Both the position numbers and the translations under genes were made by a program. From Prochlorococcus sp. AG-347-L17 (lineage in GTDB: Bacteria; Cyanobacteriota; Cyanobacteriia; PCC-6307; Cyanobiaceae), in the NCBI GenBank assembly GCA_003278925.1, contig QCCN01000002.1:1-64000 (forward strand): a stretch of 64,000 bases of DNA. Reading direction: 5' to 3'. The notes under the pieces are model-generated. The model searched no databases, was not told the DNA's origin, and saw nothing but the letters and a program-made list of their open reading frames with translations. This document shows, piece after piece, positions 48,676 to 57,887 of the stretch. The stretch's first letter is position 1. Each line of letters starts with the position of its first letter.

Positions 48676-49305
48676 ATGAGACAGCATGTTAATCCCCTTA
48701 GTAGTAATTTCAATCAAATTGAGGGAATACCTTCTTTGAGCGAAATGTTTGCTGATTCTAAATCGAATCTTCATTTGGATATAGGTTGTGCTGCTGGTGA
48801 GTTTCTATTTGATTTAGCCTTAGTTAATACTAGTTGGAATTATTTAGGAATTGAAATCCGTGAGAAATTAGTCAAAAATGCTAAATTAAAAGTTATTGAA
48901 CGAGAAATCAAAAATCTACATTTTATATTTGGTAATGCTAATAATATTTTAAATGATGTCCAAAATAAATTTATTATCAAAAATTTAAAAAGTATTTCTT
49001 TTAATTTCCCAGATCCTTGGTTTAAAAAGAGGCATTACAAAAGGCGCGTAATTCAGCCTGGATTTATTAATATGCTCTCAAATTCATTGCAAAAAGGCAC
49101 CCTAATTTTTATAAAAACAGATGTAAAGGATTTATTCGATTATATGGATTGCACTATATCAAGTAATTTTCATTTTAAAACAATAGATAAAAAAGATTTT
49201 AATTGTTCCGAAAGTTTTAATCCAATTAAAGTTAAAACTGATAGGGAAAAGTATGTGCTTCTTAACCAACTTGATATTTATGAAAAAATTTATATAAAAA
49301 TTTAA
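48676..49305 (+). CDS. trmB: tRNA (guanine-N7)-methyltransferase
   Basis: 209 aa SAM-dependent enzyme. SAM motif [15 protein letters not shown] (about 32-46), [10 protein letters not shown], and the catalytic/tRNA-binding [16 protein letters not shown]. Methylates G46 of tRNAs. Converges on glmM with 1 bp gap. Confidence 0.94.
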   Translation: MRQHVNPLSSNFNQIEGIPSLSEMFADSKSNLHLDIGCAAGEFLFDLALVNTSWNYLGIEIREKLVKNAKLKVIEREIKNLHFIFGNANNILNDVQNKFIIKNLKSISFNFPDPWFKKRHYKRRVIQPGFINMLSNSLQKGTLIFIKTDVKDLFDYMDCTISSNFHFKTIDKKDFNCSESFNPIKVKTDREKYVLLNQLDIYEKIYIKI

Positions 49306-49306
49306 T

Positions 49307-50665
49307 TCATCTTTGCTTTGTTATTTTATCAATTTCTAAAAAGAGTTTGTTTGTTATTTCGCTTGATAAAGAATCAACTTTCTTATGATTTTTAGCCTCA
49401 ACAAGAACTCTCATGACGGGTTCTGTACCGCTAGGCCTTATATAAACTCTACAACTATCCGAATATATTGCCTGAAAATTTTTTATTGATTCATCAATTA
49501 AGATTTTGGTTTCTGAATTTAATTTATTAATATTAAAATCTAAGTTGATATTGGTTAGTTTTTGAGGAAAAGGTTTGAAACTACTTTTAAGCCAATCATT
49601 TAGATTAATATCTTTCTTTTTACAATATTTAGAAATTTGAAGTGCAGTCAATATCCCATCTCCAGAAAAGTTATTAATTTTTGAAAGTATATGACCTGAC
49701 TGCTCACCTCCCAAAACAGCTCCTTTTTCCTTGATTGCATTATGTACATATTTATCTCCCACATCAGTTCTATATAAAATTCCTCCAATTTTCTTCCAGG
49801 CCTGTTCAAAACCAAAGTTAGCCATTTGCGTTGATATTAGTAAATTATTTGTGAGAATTTTTTGTTCCATAAGTTCTCTACCCCAAAGAAAAAGAATGTG
49901 ATCTCCATCTAAAACATTGCCTTTTGAATCTATTCCAATTACTCTATCTGCATCCCCGTCGAAGCTAAAACCCATATCTGCAGGACTCTCTCTTAATGCT
50001 TTTTTTAATGGTTCGAGGTTAGTAGAACCGCAATTCATATTAATTTTCAACCCATTTATAGAATTATTGATAACTCTTACATCAGCACCAAGAGACTGAA
50101 AAATTTTTTTTGCGATGGTTGTCGCTGATCCATAGCATGTATCTAATATTATTTTCAACCCGCTTAGATTTTCTCCACCCATTGTTTGGATTAGGCTTTT
50201 AATATAAATATCGATAAGATCTTTATTTGTATTTAGGGAAATTACTTGTCTAGGAACTGATATATTATGATTTAACTCCTCAATTAATTTTTGAATTTTA
50301 TTTTCAAGATATTTAGTAATTTTTTGACCATTGTGATCAAATATTTTTATACCGTTATATTCTGGCGGATTATGACTTGCAGATATCATGATACCACTAC
50401 TCAGGTTCTCTTGTTTGATTAAAAAAGGTATAGCTGGGGTAGGGCAGATTCCAAGATTTATAAATTTTTTACCACTTTTGTTTATCCCTTGTGTTATTGC
50501 CTGTAGCAGAATATCTCCACTAATTCTTGTGTCTCTTCCAATTATTATTGGACTTTTCTGCTCTAAACACGAACCTAGAGCATATCCTACTTTGTAGGCT
50601 AAAGAATAAGTAATCTCTTGATTATATCTTCCTCTTATCCCATCAGTTCCAAAGATTGATTGCAT
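49307..50665 (-). CDS. glmM: Phosphoglucosamine mutase
   Basis: 452 aa alpha-D-phosphohexomutase. The N-terminal FGTDGIRG, phosphoserine loop [17 protein letters not shown], metal loop FDGDADR, sugar-binding GGEQSGH and C-terminal phosphate-binding [11 protein letters not shown] are all present. Converts glucosamine-6-P to glucosamine-1-P for UDP-GlcNAc, feeding MurG and lipid synthesis. Divergent from txlA. Confidence 0.95.
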   Translation of the reverse strand: MQSIFGTDGIRGRYNQEITYSLAYKVGYALGSCLEQKSPIIIGRDTRISGDILLQAITQGINKSGKKFINLGICPTPAIPFLIKQENLSSGIMISASHNPPEYNGIKIFDHNGQKITKYLENKIQKLIEELNHNISVPRQVISLNTNKDLIDIYIKSLIQTMGGENLSGLKIILDTCYGSATTIAKKIFQSLGADVRVINNSINGLKINMNCGSTNLEPLKKALRESPADMGFSFDGDADRVIGIDSKGNVLDGDHILFLWGRELMEQKILTNNLLISTQMANFGFEQAWKKIGGILYRTDVGDKYVHNAIKEKGAVLGGEQSGHILSKINNFSGDGILTALQISKYCKKKDINLNDWLKSSFKPFPQKLTNINLDFNINKLNSETKILIDESIKNFQAIYSDSCRVYIRPSGTEPVMRVLVEAKNHKKVDSLSSEITNKLFLEIDKITKQR

Positions 50666-50775
50666 AATTAGATTTCAGAAATTAAGGAAATTTTGATAAT
50701 TATTTAGTTTTGATTTTATCAGTTGATTAAAAACTTATATATTCTAATTCTCTTTATTTGTTTAAATTATTTAAT

Positions 50776-51348
50776 ATGTTTTTAGTTAGTAAATCATTAA
50801 TAGTGCGATCTGAGAGTCGAGAGCAAGTTTTAAAGACAAATTTAAAAACAATACTTATTTTAATCATATCTATTGTTATGATTTCTCTCTTTTTGTTCAG
50901 TAATTTCTTTTTTAAATCAACTTATCTTCTAAAGAGTTTTGGAGAATTATCTGTTGACCCTAAAATAGCTTTTACAAATAATAAGCCTACATTTCTGGAA
51001 TTTTATGCTGAGTGGTGTGAAGTTTGCAAAGAAATTGCCCCACAAATTTCTGCTTTTAAAGATGAATACGAAAAAGATATTAATTTTGTTTTTTTAAATG
51101 TTGATAATCAAAAATGGGCTAATTACATCCAGAAGTTTTCCGTCAATGGGATTCCTCAAGTTAATCTTTTTGATAAAAAAGGTAATCTAATGTCTACTTT
51201 TGTTGGTAAACAAGATGAAAAAATAATAAAAGAATCTATTAATAATTTAGAAAAAGAAGAAAAGCCTTTTGAGAAAATTATACATACTGAATTTTCAACA
51301 ATTAAAGAAAATAAAAATAATGAGATTAGTCCTCGAAGTCATGGATAA
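50776..51348 (+). CDS. txlA: Membrane-anchored thioredoxin-like protein TxlA
   Basis: 190 aa from the ATG at 50776 (an upstream TTG at 50758 would add six residues). One hydrophobic anchor near residues 25-45 (TILILIISIVMISLFLFSNFFF), then a thioredoxin fold with the active site EWCEVCKEIAP and cis-Pro in VNGIPQV. A basic, charged tail of about 30 residues ends it. TxlA-type proteins affect photosystem assembly and redox balance in cyanobacteria. Its end is 3 bp from convergent thyX. Confidence 0.85.
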   Translation: MFLVSKSLIVRSESREQVLKTNLKTILILIISIVMISLFLFSNFFFKSTYLLKSFGELSVDPKIAFTNNKPTFLEFYAEWCEVCKEIAPQISAFKDEYEKDINFVFLNVDNQKWANYIQKFSVNGIPQVNLFDKKGNLMSTFVGKQDEKIIKESINNLEKEEKPFEKIIHTEFSTIKENKNNEISPRSHG

Positions 51349-51351
51349 TTT

Positions 51352-51984
51352 TTACCATTCTAAAGATTTTGACACAATAGGAAAACAATTTTTAAAAATA
51401 GATTTGCAATTTTGTGCGATAGACTTGTGTTCTTTTTGAGTACCGTGAGCTGACCTTAAATGAATGTAATGGATCCACGATCTGCATGATCCAGTCATAT
51501 AGATTCTTGTTGGAGTTGCTAATGGTAAAACAAATCTTGCACATTCTTTTGCTACGCCTTCAGCAAGTAAATCTTCATATAATTCTGAAGCCGCCTGAAA
51601 ATGCAAACCAATTTTTTCATTGAATCTTTTTTTTAACTCATTAGGGAGGTCAGGAATTGAATTTTGTCTATTTTTTGAATCTTGACGCCTCAACTCTGGT
51701 AAGGGAATATTACCCAATTGAGAACTATCTGCATATCTCTGTGAAAATTCCTGAAAAGTAAATGATCTGTGTCTTAAAATTTGGGCGGCTATTCCTCTGT
51801 TAGTTTCTATTTGTAAGGTCATAAATGATTGTTCAAAAACACTCCAATGTTCGTTTTTAATGCAATAACTCAATAATTTCGAATAATCCTCGTTTTCCTG
51901 ATTTTTCGGGTTACTAACTCTTGCAATGTAAGCCATTGTTTTTTCTGCATCAGGAGTTAGCGAAATTAGTTCAACTTTACTCAT
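51352..51984 (-). CDS. thyX: Flavin-dependent thymidylate synthase ThyX
   Basis: 210 aa. The diagnostic RHRx7S motif is RHRSFTFQEFS, followed by QRYADSS; substrate-binding residues ACRSWIHYIHLRS appear near the C-terminus as GSCRSWIHYIHLR. Makes dTMP from dUMP with FADH2 and methylene-THF, in place of ThyA. ATG at 51984 is 1 bp after the dcd stop; a TTG at 51999 would create an overlap. Paired with dcd, giving a dCTP-to-dTMP module. Confidence 0.95.
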   Translation of the reverse strand: MSKVELISLTPDAEKTMAYIARVSNPKNQENEDYSKLLSYCIKNEHWSVFEQSFMTLQIETNRGIAAQILRHRSFTFQEFSQRYADSSQLGNIPLPELRRQDSKNRQNSIPDLPNELKKRFNEKIGLHFQAASELYEDLLAEGVAKECARFVLPLATPTRIYMTGSCRSWIHYIHLRSAHGTQKEHKSIAQNCKSIFKNCFPIVSKSLEW

Positions 51985-51985
51985 T

Positions 51986-52579
51986 TTAGATCTTTGCAAG
52001 AGTCACTTTTTCTGGTTGGTTTTGATATTTACCTCTTCTATCTTCATAGGTTGTCGAGCATGGATCACCTTCAAAAAAGAGAAGTTGGCATATACCCTCT
52101 TCAGCGTAAATTCTGCAATCTGCACCTGAACTATTACTAAACTCTAAAGTTAGATGACCTTCCCATCCTGCCTCTGCGGGTGTTGTATTAACAATTATTC
52201 CTAGTCTTGCGTATGTACTTTTACCTATACAGATTACAGTTATATTCTCTGGTACTTTCATCTTTTCCAAAGCGACTCCTAAACCATAGGAGTGAGCAGG
52301 AAGAATAAAAAAGTCTCCATCATTATCGTGGTGAAGAACAGTTTTTTCTAAATTATTAGGATTGAACTTTTTAGGATTCATCACAGTACCAGGGATATGT
52401 CTGAAAATTAGGAATTCTTTTGATGAAAGTCTTAAATCATATCCATAGGATGAACATCCGTAACTCAAAACGGGCTTTTGTTTATTGTCCGGCTCAAGAT
52501 GTCTTACTAAATTTGATTGAAAGGGCTTGATCATTCCTTCCGATGCTTTTTGGTTTATCCAGAGATCATTTTTTAACAT
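51986..52579 (-). CDS. dcd: dCTP deaminase
   Basis: 197 aa trimeric dUTPase-fold enzyme. Motifs: SYGCSSYGYDLRLS, the GKSTYARLGIIVNTTPAEAGWEGHLTLEFSN active-site region with the catalytic Glu, and YEDRRGKYQNQ at the end. Produces dUTP for thymidylate synthesis, matching the adjoining thyX. 4 bp downstream of the CobO-like gene, so the three genes are one unit. Confidence 0.92.
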   Translation of the reverse strand: MLKNDLWINQKASEGMIKPFQSNLVRHLEPDNKQKPVLSYGCSSYGYDLRLSSKEFLIFRHIPGTVMNPKKFNPNNLEKTVLHHDNDGDFFILPAHSYGLGVALEKMKVPENITVICIGKSTYARLGIIVNTTPAEAGWEGHLTLEFSNSSGADCRIYAEEGICQLLFFEGDPCSTTYEDRRGKYQNQPEKVTLAKI

Positions 52580-52583
52580 TGTT

Positions 52584-53165
52584 TTATGAGCGAAGTTCGG
52601 TAATTTGATTGGCCATTAATAATAGATCTTTAGGAATATCTGTACCAGTAAGGATTACATCTCCTGATATAAATCGGTTTTCAAGTGTTGAAATCAAATC
52701 ATCTTTATCGATGATTTTCATATTGATAGCTAAAAAAATTTCATCAAGTATGATTTGATCATTCTCACCAGACTGTAGTTCATTTTTACAAAAATTCCAT
52801 AATTCAAAAGTAGATTCATGAATAGATTTTTTTAAATTTTTATTATTTTCAATTTCTTCAGAATTATATTGATCAAAGGAATGAGATGATCTTATCCAGG
52901 TTAAATTGCCGCATAGCCTTACTGCATTATTAACTCCTTGTTTTACCCCTCCTTTCATGAATTGTATTAAGAGCACTTTCCTCCCAAGCGCTGCATTCCT
53001 TAGAGAATCTCTAATAATAGATGGGTAGCTTCCTCTATATGAAGATTGATATATTTGAATTTGACCGTTTTGTGTAAATCTTTTTGCTTTAATTTTGTTA
53101 GCAGTATTTATATTTACAACATCAAGATTATTTTTGGAATAGTTATGAGATGTACTAATTACCAT
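52584..53165 (-). CDS. CobO/BtuR-like protein with degenerate P-loop
   Basis: 193 aa resembling cob(I)alamin adenosyltransferase of the CobO/BtuR family: ALGRKVLLIQFMKGG (residues 59-73), Walker B-like IILDEIFLAI and the ending ILTGTDIPKDLLLMANQITELRS. However, where the family has GDGKGKTT, residues 40-49 read QSSYRGSYPS, so the ATP-binding P-loop is gone. It may have lost the adenosyltransferase activity and act as a binding protein or an altered enzyme. It heads the run with dcd and thyX and diverges from ntcA. Confidence 0.7.
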   Translation of the reverse strand: MVISTSHNYSKNNLDVVNINTANKIKAKRFTQNGQIQIYQSSYRGSYPSIIRDSLRNAALGRKVLLIQFMKGGVKQGVNNAVRLCGNLTWIRSSHSFDQYNSEEIENNKNLKKSIHESTFELWNFCKNELQSGENDQIILDEIFLAINMKIIDKDDLISTLENRFISGDVILTGTDIPKDLLLMANQITELRS

Positions 53166-53301
53166 TATTTAGATTCTTACTAAATGCAGTATAATTAGAA
53201 TTTATTGACGCTGCATATAGTGTAATTTTACTTAAAAAAGGGTTAAGCAAGTGGAAATAGACTGAAAGGGGCTTATTGATAAATTAATAAGAATTGAAAA
53301 T

Positions 53302-53344
53302 TGTTACTGTTGATACAAGATATTTTAGAGTGCCTCCTTAAATT
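53302..53344 (+). promoter_or_regulatory. Candidate NtcA-activated promoter of ntcA
   Basis: TGTTACTGTTGATACA (53302-53317) fits the NtcA consensus GTA-N8-TAC with one mismatch (GTT). Exactly 22 bp after its TAC lies TAAATT (53339-53344), matching the TAN3T -10 box of class II NtcA promoters (canonical spacing 20-24). Predicted start near 53351, 14 nt before the ATG. Supports positive autoregulation. Confidence 0.6.
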
Positions 53345-53364
53345 TTCTAATAGTCAAGATATTT

Positions 53365-54099
53365 ATGATACCTGCTTCAAGAGGATTCAACCGCTTTAGT
53401 TCCCAACAGTCAGGACAAAGTAAAATTAACTCTGTTGGAGAACGTTTTCCAATCAATAGAACTTTAATGGAAGTTATTAAAGGGCTAGATGGTGCAAGCA
53501 CAGAAATGGTTGAGAGATCTAAAACAATATTTTTCCCTGGGGACCCTGCTGAAAGGGTTTATCTTATAAGAAGAGGGGCAGTAAGACTGTCAAGAGTTTA
53601 TGAGTCCGGTGAAGAAATAACTGTTGCTCTTTTAAGGGAGAATAGTCTCTTTGGAGTTTTATCTCTTCTAACAGGTCATAGATCTGATCGTTTTTATCAT
53701 GCCATAGCATTCACAAGAGTTGAAATGATTACTGCGCCAGCAAATTCTGTTTTAAGAGCTATAGAGGAAGATGCATCAGTCGGTCTATTACTGTTACAGG
53801 GCCTTTCAAGTAGGATCCTTCAAACTGAAACAATGATAGAAACTCTCACGCATAGAGATATGTCTTCTCGTTTAGTAAGTTTTTTAATGGTTCTTTGTAG
53901 AGACTTTGGAGTTGCAGGTGAAAAAGGTATTACAATAGACCTAAGGCTTTCACATCAGGCAATTGCTGAAGCTATTGGTTCAACAAGAGTAACCATTACA
54001 AGATTGTTGGGAGATTTAAAGGATTCAGGTCTTCTTAATATTGAACGAAAAAAGATCACAGTGTTCGATCCAATTGCTCTTGCAAAAAGATTTAATTGA
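53365..54099 (+). CDS. ntcA: Global nitrogen regulator NtcA
   Basis: 244 aa CRP/FNR family protein. Effector domain about residues 35-150 ([36 protein letters not shown]), dimer helix, then the HTH with [25 protein letters not shown] (about 193-217), the NtcA-specific recognition helix. The N-terminal ~25 residues are Ser/Gln-rich. 2-Oxoglutarate-responsive activator of nitrogen assimilation genes. The DUF3084 gene begins 39 bp later. Confidence 0.96.
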   Translation: MIPASRGFNRFSSQQSGQSKINSVGERFPINRTLMEVIKGLDGASTEMVERSKTIFFPGDPAERVYLIRRGAVRLSRVYESGEEITVALLRENSLFGVLSLLTGHRSDRFYHAIAFTRVEMITAPANSVLRAIEEDASVGLLLLQGLSSRILQTETMIETLTHRDMSSRLVSFLMVLCRDFGVAGEKGITIDLRLSHQAIAEAIGSTRVTITRLLGDLKDSGLLNIERKKITVFDPIALAKRFN

Positions 54100-54138
54100 T
54101 TCATCATAAATTATGATGTAGTAAGTGTATGCAAAAGT

Positions 54139-55104
54139 GTGGCTTGGATTTTAATTGTCTTTTTAATATTACTAGGGGGATTAATTGCACCATTTGGGGA
54201 TATTCTGGGAACAAAGATTGGTAAAGCAAGATTTAGTATCTTAAAATTAAGACCGAAAAAAACTGCAACTATAATAACCATAATTACTGGTGGATTTATA
54301 AGTTCAATATCAATAGGATTATTGATATTAGTTAGTGAAGAATTCAGACAAAGACTTTTTGTTGATATTCCTTTCTTGCAAAAAACTTTAGATGAAAGTA
54401 AAAAGGCTTTAATCCCTTTACAGGAAGAACGAAAGGAACTTGAAGGTAAAATTATTCAAAAAGAAAAGGATTTAAATCAATTAAAAAATAATATTAAAGA
54501 ATTTAGGAGAGGAAATATTGTTATTAGAAGAGGACAAACTTTATTTATTGCTGAGATTAATTCCAGCTCAAATATAAAACTGGAATTAACAAAAATCTTT
54601 AATGAAGCTGATAAATTTGTTAGGAAAATTGTTATCCCTATTAATAAAGAAAATAAAAATATTCTTTTGTGGAGACCTAGTGATATTTCAAAAATTGAGA
54701 CGACAGCTGTTAGAGGTGGTAACTGGATTTTATTAATTAAATCGGCAACAAATGTTTTAAAAGGGGATAATTATGTTTTTGTATCTCCTGATTTATTAGA
54801 AAATAAATTTGTAGTCAAAAAAGGGGATGTTATTACAAGTTCAATTCTGGGAGAAAGTGATTTAAATCTTAAATCAATAAATTTAAAAATTAAAACATTG
54901 CTTAAAGAAACAAGGGACGAAATTAAGTCAAAAGGATCACAAGTTAGTGAAATTAATACAAATGGAAATTTTGTAAAAAAAATTAGAGACTTTCTTCAAG
55001 AAAATCAAAATATCAAATTTAAGTTAGAAGTAGTATCTTTGAGGGATAGCAAAACAGTAGAACCCATAGTCGTTGAAATAAATATTTTAAAAATTGCATC
55101 TTAA
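54139..55104 (+). CDS. DUF3084-family membrane-anchored coiled-coil protein
   Basis: 321 aa, GTG start. Two N-terminal transmembrane helices (WILIVFLILLGGLIAPFGDILG and IITIITGGFISSISIGLLILV), a coiled coil about residues 85-130 (ESKKALIPLQEERKELEGKIIQKEK), then a soluble domain. The GDILGTKIGKARFSILKLRPKKTA junction is typical of DUF3084. Function unknown. The following gene starts immediately after the stop codon, so these are a two-gene unit. Confidence 0.78.
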   Translation: MAWILIVFLILLGGLIAPFGDILGTKIGKARFSILKLRPKKTATIITIITGGFISSISIGLLILVSEEFRQRLFVDIPFLQKTLDESKKALIPLQEERKELEGKIIQKEKDLNQLKNNIKEFRRGNIVIRRGQTLFIAEINSSSNIKLELTKIFNEADKFVRKIVIPINKENKNILLWRPSDISKIETTAVRGGNWILLIKSATNVLKGDNYVFVSPDLLENKFVVKKGDVITSSILGESDLNLKSINLKIKTLLKETRDEIKSKGSQVSEINTNGNFVKKIRDFLQENQNIKFKLEVVSLRDSKTVEPIVVEINILKIAS

Positions 55105-55542
55105 ATGACTAAAGTAATAACCATTGATCCGGGAAAAAGTAAATGCGGTTTAGTCTTAGCTGAAATAAGTGAAAAAAAAGTTTATAAAGCGATCATTGTA
55201 AAAAGTGAATTACTCGAGAATCATGTCAGAAATTTAATTACCGCTGAGAACATATCAAAAATTATTATTGGTAATGGTACGACCAATAAAGAAATCAGAG
55301 AAAAACTATATTTTTTTAAAAAAGAAATAATTACTTTTGAGGAAAAAAATACTACCTACAGGGCTAAAGCAAGATATTTCGAACTTTTTCCAATTAATGG
55401 TCTGAAGTTTTTAATGCCTAGAGAGGTTTTTATTCTTAATAAAAACCTTGATGCGATATCAGCTCTGATAATTTTAGAAGATTATTGCAAGATGAAGTTT
55501 ACTTTGAATCAAAGTGTAGATTTTAAAACTTGGCTGAAATAG
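55105..55542 (+). CDS. RNase H-fold (RuvC/YqgF-like) protein
   Basis: 145 aa with the RNase H-like N-terminal motif VITIDPGKSKCGLVLAEI (Asp at residue 8) and a second acidic motif KNLDAISALIILEDY. Structure is reminiscent of Holliday-junction resolvase-like YqgF/RuvC proteins, but it is short and the family is unnamed to me. Starts directly after the DUF3084 stop codon; its last 20 bp overlap the convergent DUF3146 gene. Confidence 0.7.
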   Translation: MTKVITIDPGKSKCGLVLAEISEKKVYKAIIVKSELLENHVRNLITAENISKIIIGNGTTNKEIREKLYFFKKEIITFEEKNTTYRAKARYFELFPINGLKFLMPREVFILNKNLDAISALIILEDYCKMKFTLNQSVDFKTWLK

Positions 55543-55780
55543 TGAATTTATATTCATTTCCTGCTTCTAGTTCATAATCTTTTTTTAATAGAAATCTTAA
55601 TAAGGCATCCTCAATTAATGCTCTCCCCAAAGGTGGATTTACCGTTAACAGACCTTTATGAAAGGACCATGTAAAAGTCCACTTGAATTGACTAGCTTCC
55701 ACAACACCCTGGATTTGCTTTTTTGAGAAGCTATATTCCTTAACACTTACATTGGCAATTGTTTCGGGTTTTGAACGCAT
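55523..55780 (-). CDS. DUF3146-family protein
   Basis: 85 aa, small alpha/beta protein with the pattern SQFKWTFTWSFHKGLLTVNPPLGRALIEDALLRFL typical of cyanobacterial DUF3146. No membrane segments or cysteines. It starts 3 bp after the pth stop codon on the same strand, and overlaps the preceding plus-strand gene by 20 bp. Confidence 0.75.
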   Translation of the reverse strand: MRSKPETIANVSVKEYSFSKKQIQGVVEASQFKWTFTWSFHKGLLTVNPPLGRALIEDALLRFLLKKDYELEAGNEYKFTISAKF

Positions 55781-55783
55781 TTC

Positions 55784-56386
55784 TTAAGGTTGATTTTTAT
55801 CAAAAGAATTTAATTCATTCATTATATATTCTTCTTTTTTAGTATTTAGTTGTTCGAGGGATTCTATAACTCTCTTATACACTTTATCCAAGATTGATTT
55901 TTCTTCTAGAGAAATATTCCCTAGTACATGAGAAATAGTATTGAAATTATTTGTACCTTGAATTGAATGAGGTGATCCAATACCAATTCTGATTCTATTG
56001 AAATTTTGGGTTTGCAATTTTTCAATGATACTTTTAAGCCCATTATGTCCGCCTGAGCTCCCTTGTTTTCTAAATCTTATTTTCCCAAGGGGCAGATCTT
56101 TATCATCAACTATTATTAAAATCTGATCTAAATTTATTTTGTACCAATCAACTATTGCTCGTACAGCATCACCACTGTTATTCATAAACGTATTTGGTAA
56201 AAATAACCTGAAAGTACAATTATTGATTTGAAATTCTGAGCAGGAACTTTTAAGTTTATCTTTTATTAGAAAATTTGAGTTATGTTTTTTTGAGAGTTTC
56301 TCAAGCAGTAAGAATCCAATATTATGCCTAGTTTTTGAATATTTTTTCCCAGGATTACCCAATCCAATTAGATATATTTCATTCAT
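55784..56386 (-). CDS. pth: Peptidyl-tRNA hydrolase
   Basis: 200 aa. Motifs GLGNPGKKYSKTRHNIGF (Asn and catalytic His), PNTFMNNSGDAV and IIVDDKDLPLGKIRFRKQGSSGGHNGLKSI. Recycles peptidyl-tRNA released from ribosomes. It is followed on the same strand by the DUF3146 gene after 3 bp; upstream lies the psbH terminator. Confidence 0.95.
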   Translation of the reverse strand: MNEIYLIGLGNPGKKYSKTRHNIGFLLLEKLSKKHNSNFLIKDKLKSSCSEFQINNCTFRLFLPNTFMNNSGDAVRAIVDWYKINLDQILIIVDDKDLPLGKIRFRKQGSSGGHNGLKSIIEKLQTQNFNRIRIGIGSPHSIQGTNNFNTISHVLGNISLEEKSILDKVYKRVIESLEQLNTKKEEYIMNELNSFDKNQP

Positions 56387-56450
56387 GATGTATTTCTAAA
56401 TTCCTCTCATTGAGAATGATAAATATACAAACAAACTATAACCAAAAAAT

Positions 56451-56480
56451 AAAATCCCTAATATTTTATTAGGGATTTTT
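56451..56480 (-). terminator. psbH intrinsic terminator
   Basis: AAATCCCTAATA-TTT-TATTAGGGATTT: a 12 bp perfect stem, with a T-rich run (TTATTTTTT) beyond it on the minus strand. It stands between psbH and pth. Confidence 0.9.
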
Positions 56481-56514
56481 AGATTAAAAACAACTTTAAA
56501 GGTTTTTCAGAAAT

Positions 56515-56715
56515 CTAGTTTCCATTCCAATCTACTGAGAAACCTTGTAGTAATAGTGATTGGTTGTAAATTTGCAGAAGAATAACTAAGAAGACTAAAA
56601 GTAGTAATCCTATTACTGTCATCACAGGAACTGCCCCCCAGCCAGGTACCACTTTCCCTTGACCAGAATTGCCAATCGCTTTTAAAAGACTTCCTAATGC
56701 TGTTTTTTGGCCCAT
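56515..56715 (-). CDS. psbH: Photosystem II 10 kDa protein PsbH
   Basis: 66 aa with one transmembrane helix ([23 protein letters not shown], about 30-52), preceded by the conserved [14 protein letters not shown] core subunit next to CP47, affecting QA to QB electron flow. Diverges from psbN across 80 bp, the conserved psbH/psbN arrangement of cyanobacteria. Terminator follows. Confidence 0.96.
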
Positions 56716-56795
56716 GTTGAATTCACTAAATCGAATATTATTTCGCTATTGTATAAGAACTTATACATAAATTGTTTACAAACTTAGTAAAATTG

Positions 56796-56948
56796 ATGCA
56801 AACTTTATCATCCGCTCCAGATCCTGCAGTTTCTATAGCAGTAACAATACTGGCATTACTATTAGCTCTAACAGGATTCGGTCTATGGACTGCATTTGGA
56901 CCTAAAGCTGCAAAACTTACAGATCCATGGGATGATCATGATGATTAA
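56796..56948 (+). CDS. psbN: PsbN
   Basis: 50 aa: MQTLSSAPDPAVSIAVTILA at the start, then LLLALTGFGLWTAFGPKAAKL and the acidic end DPWDDHDD. Single transmembrane helix. Despite its name it is not a stable PSII subunit; it assists PSII reaction-centre assembly. Divergent partner of psbH. Confidence 0.93.
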   Translation: MQTLSSAPDPAVSIAVTILALLLALTGFGLWTAFGPKAAKLTDPWDDHDD

Positions 56949-57056
56949 CTCCCTTTAAAGTATTTCAAAATTTTCCAAAAATACAAAAAGTAAACCTTTT
57001 ACCATAATTTAAATATAAATTTAATAGGATATAAATCTGTCAGCACTCGTAATTCC

Positions 57057-57185
57057 ATGCTTGCCCTTAAAATTTCTGTATACACAATTGTTTTTTTCTT
57101 CGTTGGAATCTTTCTTTTCGGCTTTTTAGCTAGTGACCCAACTAGAACACCTAATAGAAAAGATTTAGAAAGTCCTCAGGATTAA
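57057..57185 (+). CDS. psbI: Photosystem II reaction centre protein PsbI
   Basis: 42 aa: [20 protein letters not shown] followed by [16 protein letters not shown] and LESPQD. Single transmembrane helix and the Psb[14 protein letters not shown] tail. Binds D1 early in PSII assembly. 108 bp after psbN on the same strand, so possibly one transcript. Confidence 0.95.
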
Positions 57186-57266
57186 ATATCCTTGACTTGT
57201 TTCAAATTTTGTAAAAATACAATTTTTAAATATATTTTCTAATAACTTTATAACGTTTTTTTGCTT

Positions 57267-57887
57267 TTAAACGACCTTAATAAATTTTATATAAGGTAGT
57301 TCTTTATATTTCCTTTCTACTAAAGAAGATTTTTCAAGTAATATTGCTGTAGCATCCCATTCTCCGGATAAAAACATTTTTTTTGAGCTCTCTTTGATCT
57401 CAAGATTGAAATTTAAATCTTTTGATTTTGCTAATGAATTTTTAAGATCAATTTCTAAAAGTAAAGATTGATTATTGCAATAGTTTTGTATTTCTTCTAT
57501 GGATTTTTTAGGTAGCGTAAAACATGGAATTCCTATCGCAATACAGTTACTGTAAAAAATGTCGGCGAAACTCTCGCCTATGATTGCTTTTATACCCCAT
57601 CTCATAAGCGCTTGGGGGGCATGTTCTCTGCTGGAACCACATCCAAAATTGCTATTAACAACTAGTATTGAGGCATTTTTGTTTTCCTCTAGATCAAAAG
57701 GATGCTTTCCTTTTAAAGTTTTTCTATCGTCCTCAAAAACAGATTCACCCAATGAATCAAAGTTAACACACTTCAAAAAACGCGCTGGAATTATTCGATC
57801 TGTATCAATATCATTTCCAATCAATGAGATACATTGCCCGTTAATATTTGAAATTTTTCCAATTGGCGGGGTAAAGTCTGATTTCAT
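57267..57887 (-). CDS. leuD: 3-isopropylmalate dehydratase small subunit
   Basis: 206 aa aconitase swivelling domain. Motifs: GNDIDTDRIIPARFLK, NFGCGSSREHAPQALMRWGIKAIIGESFADIFYSNCIAIGI. Partner of LeuC in leucine synthesis. Shares one base with the leuC stop, so translation is coupled. Confidence 0.95.
   Translation of the reverse strand: MKSDFTPPIGKISNINGQCISLIGNDIDTDRIIPARFLKCVNFDSLGESVFEDDRKTLKGKHPFDLEENKNASILVVNSNFGCGSSREHAPQALMRWGIKAIIGESFADIFYSNCIAIGIPCFTLPKKSIEEIQNYCNNQSLLLEIDLKNSLAKSKDLNFNLEIKESSKKMFLSGEWDATAILLEKSSLVERKYKELPYIKFIKVV

Noticed and set aside
48550..48774. 74-codon minus-strand frame over the trmB start
   Set aside because: Opposite strand of trmB and intergenic AT-rich DNA; low-complexity Asn/Lys/Phe sequence.
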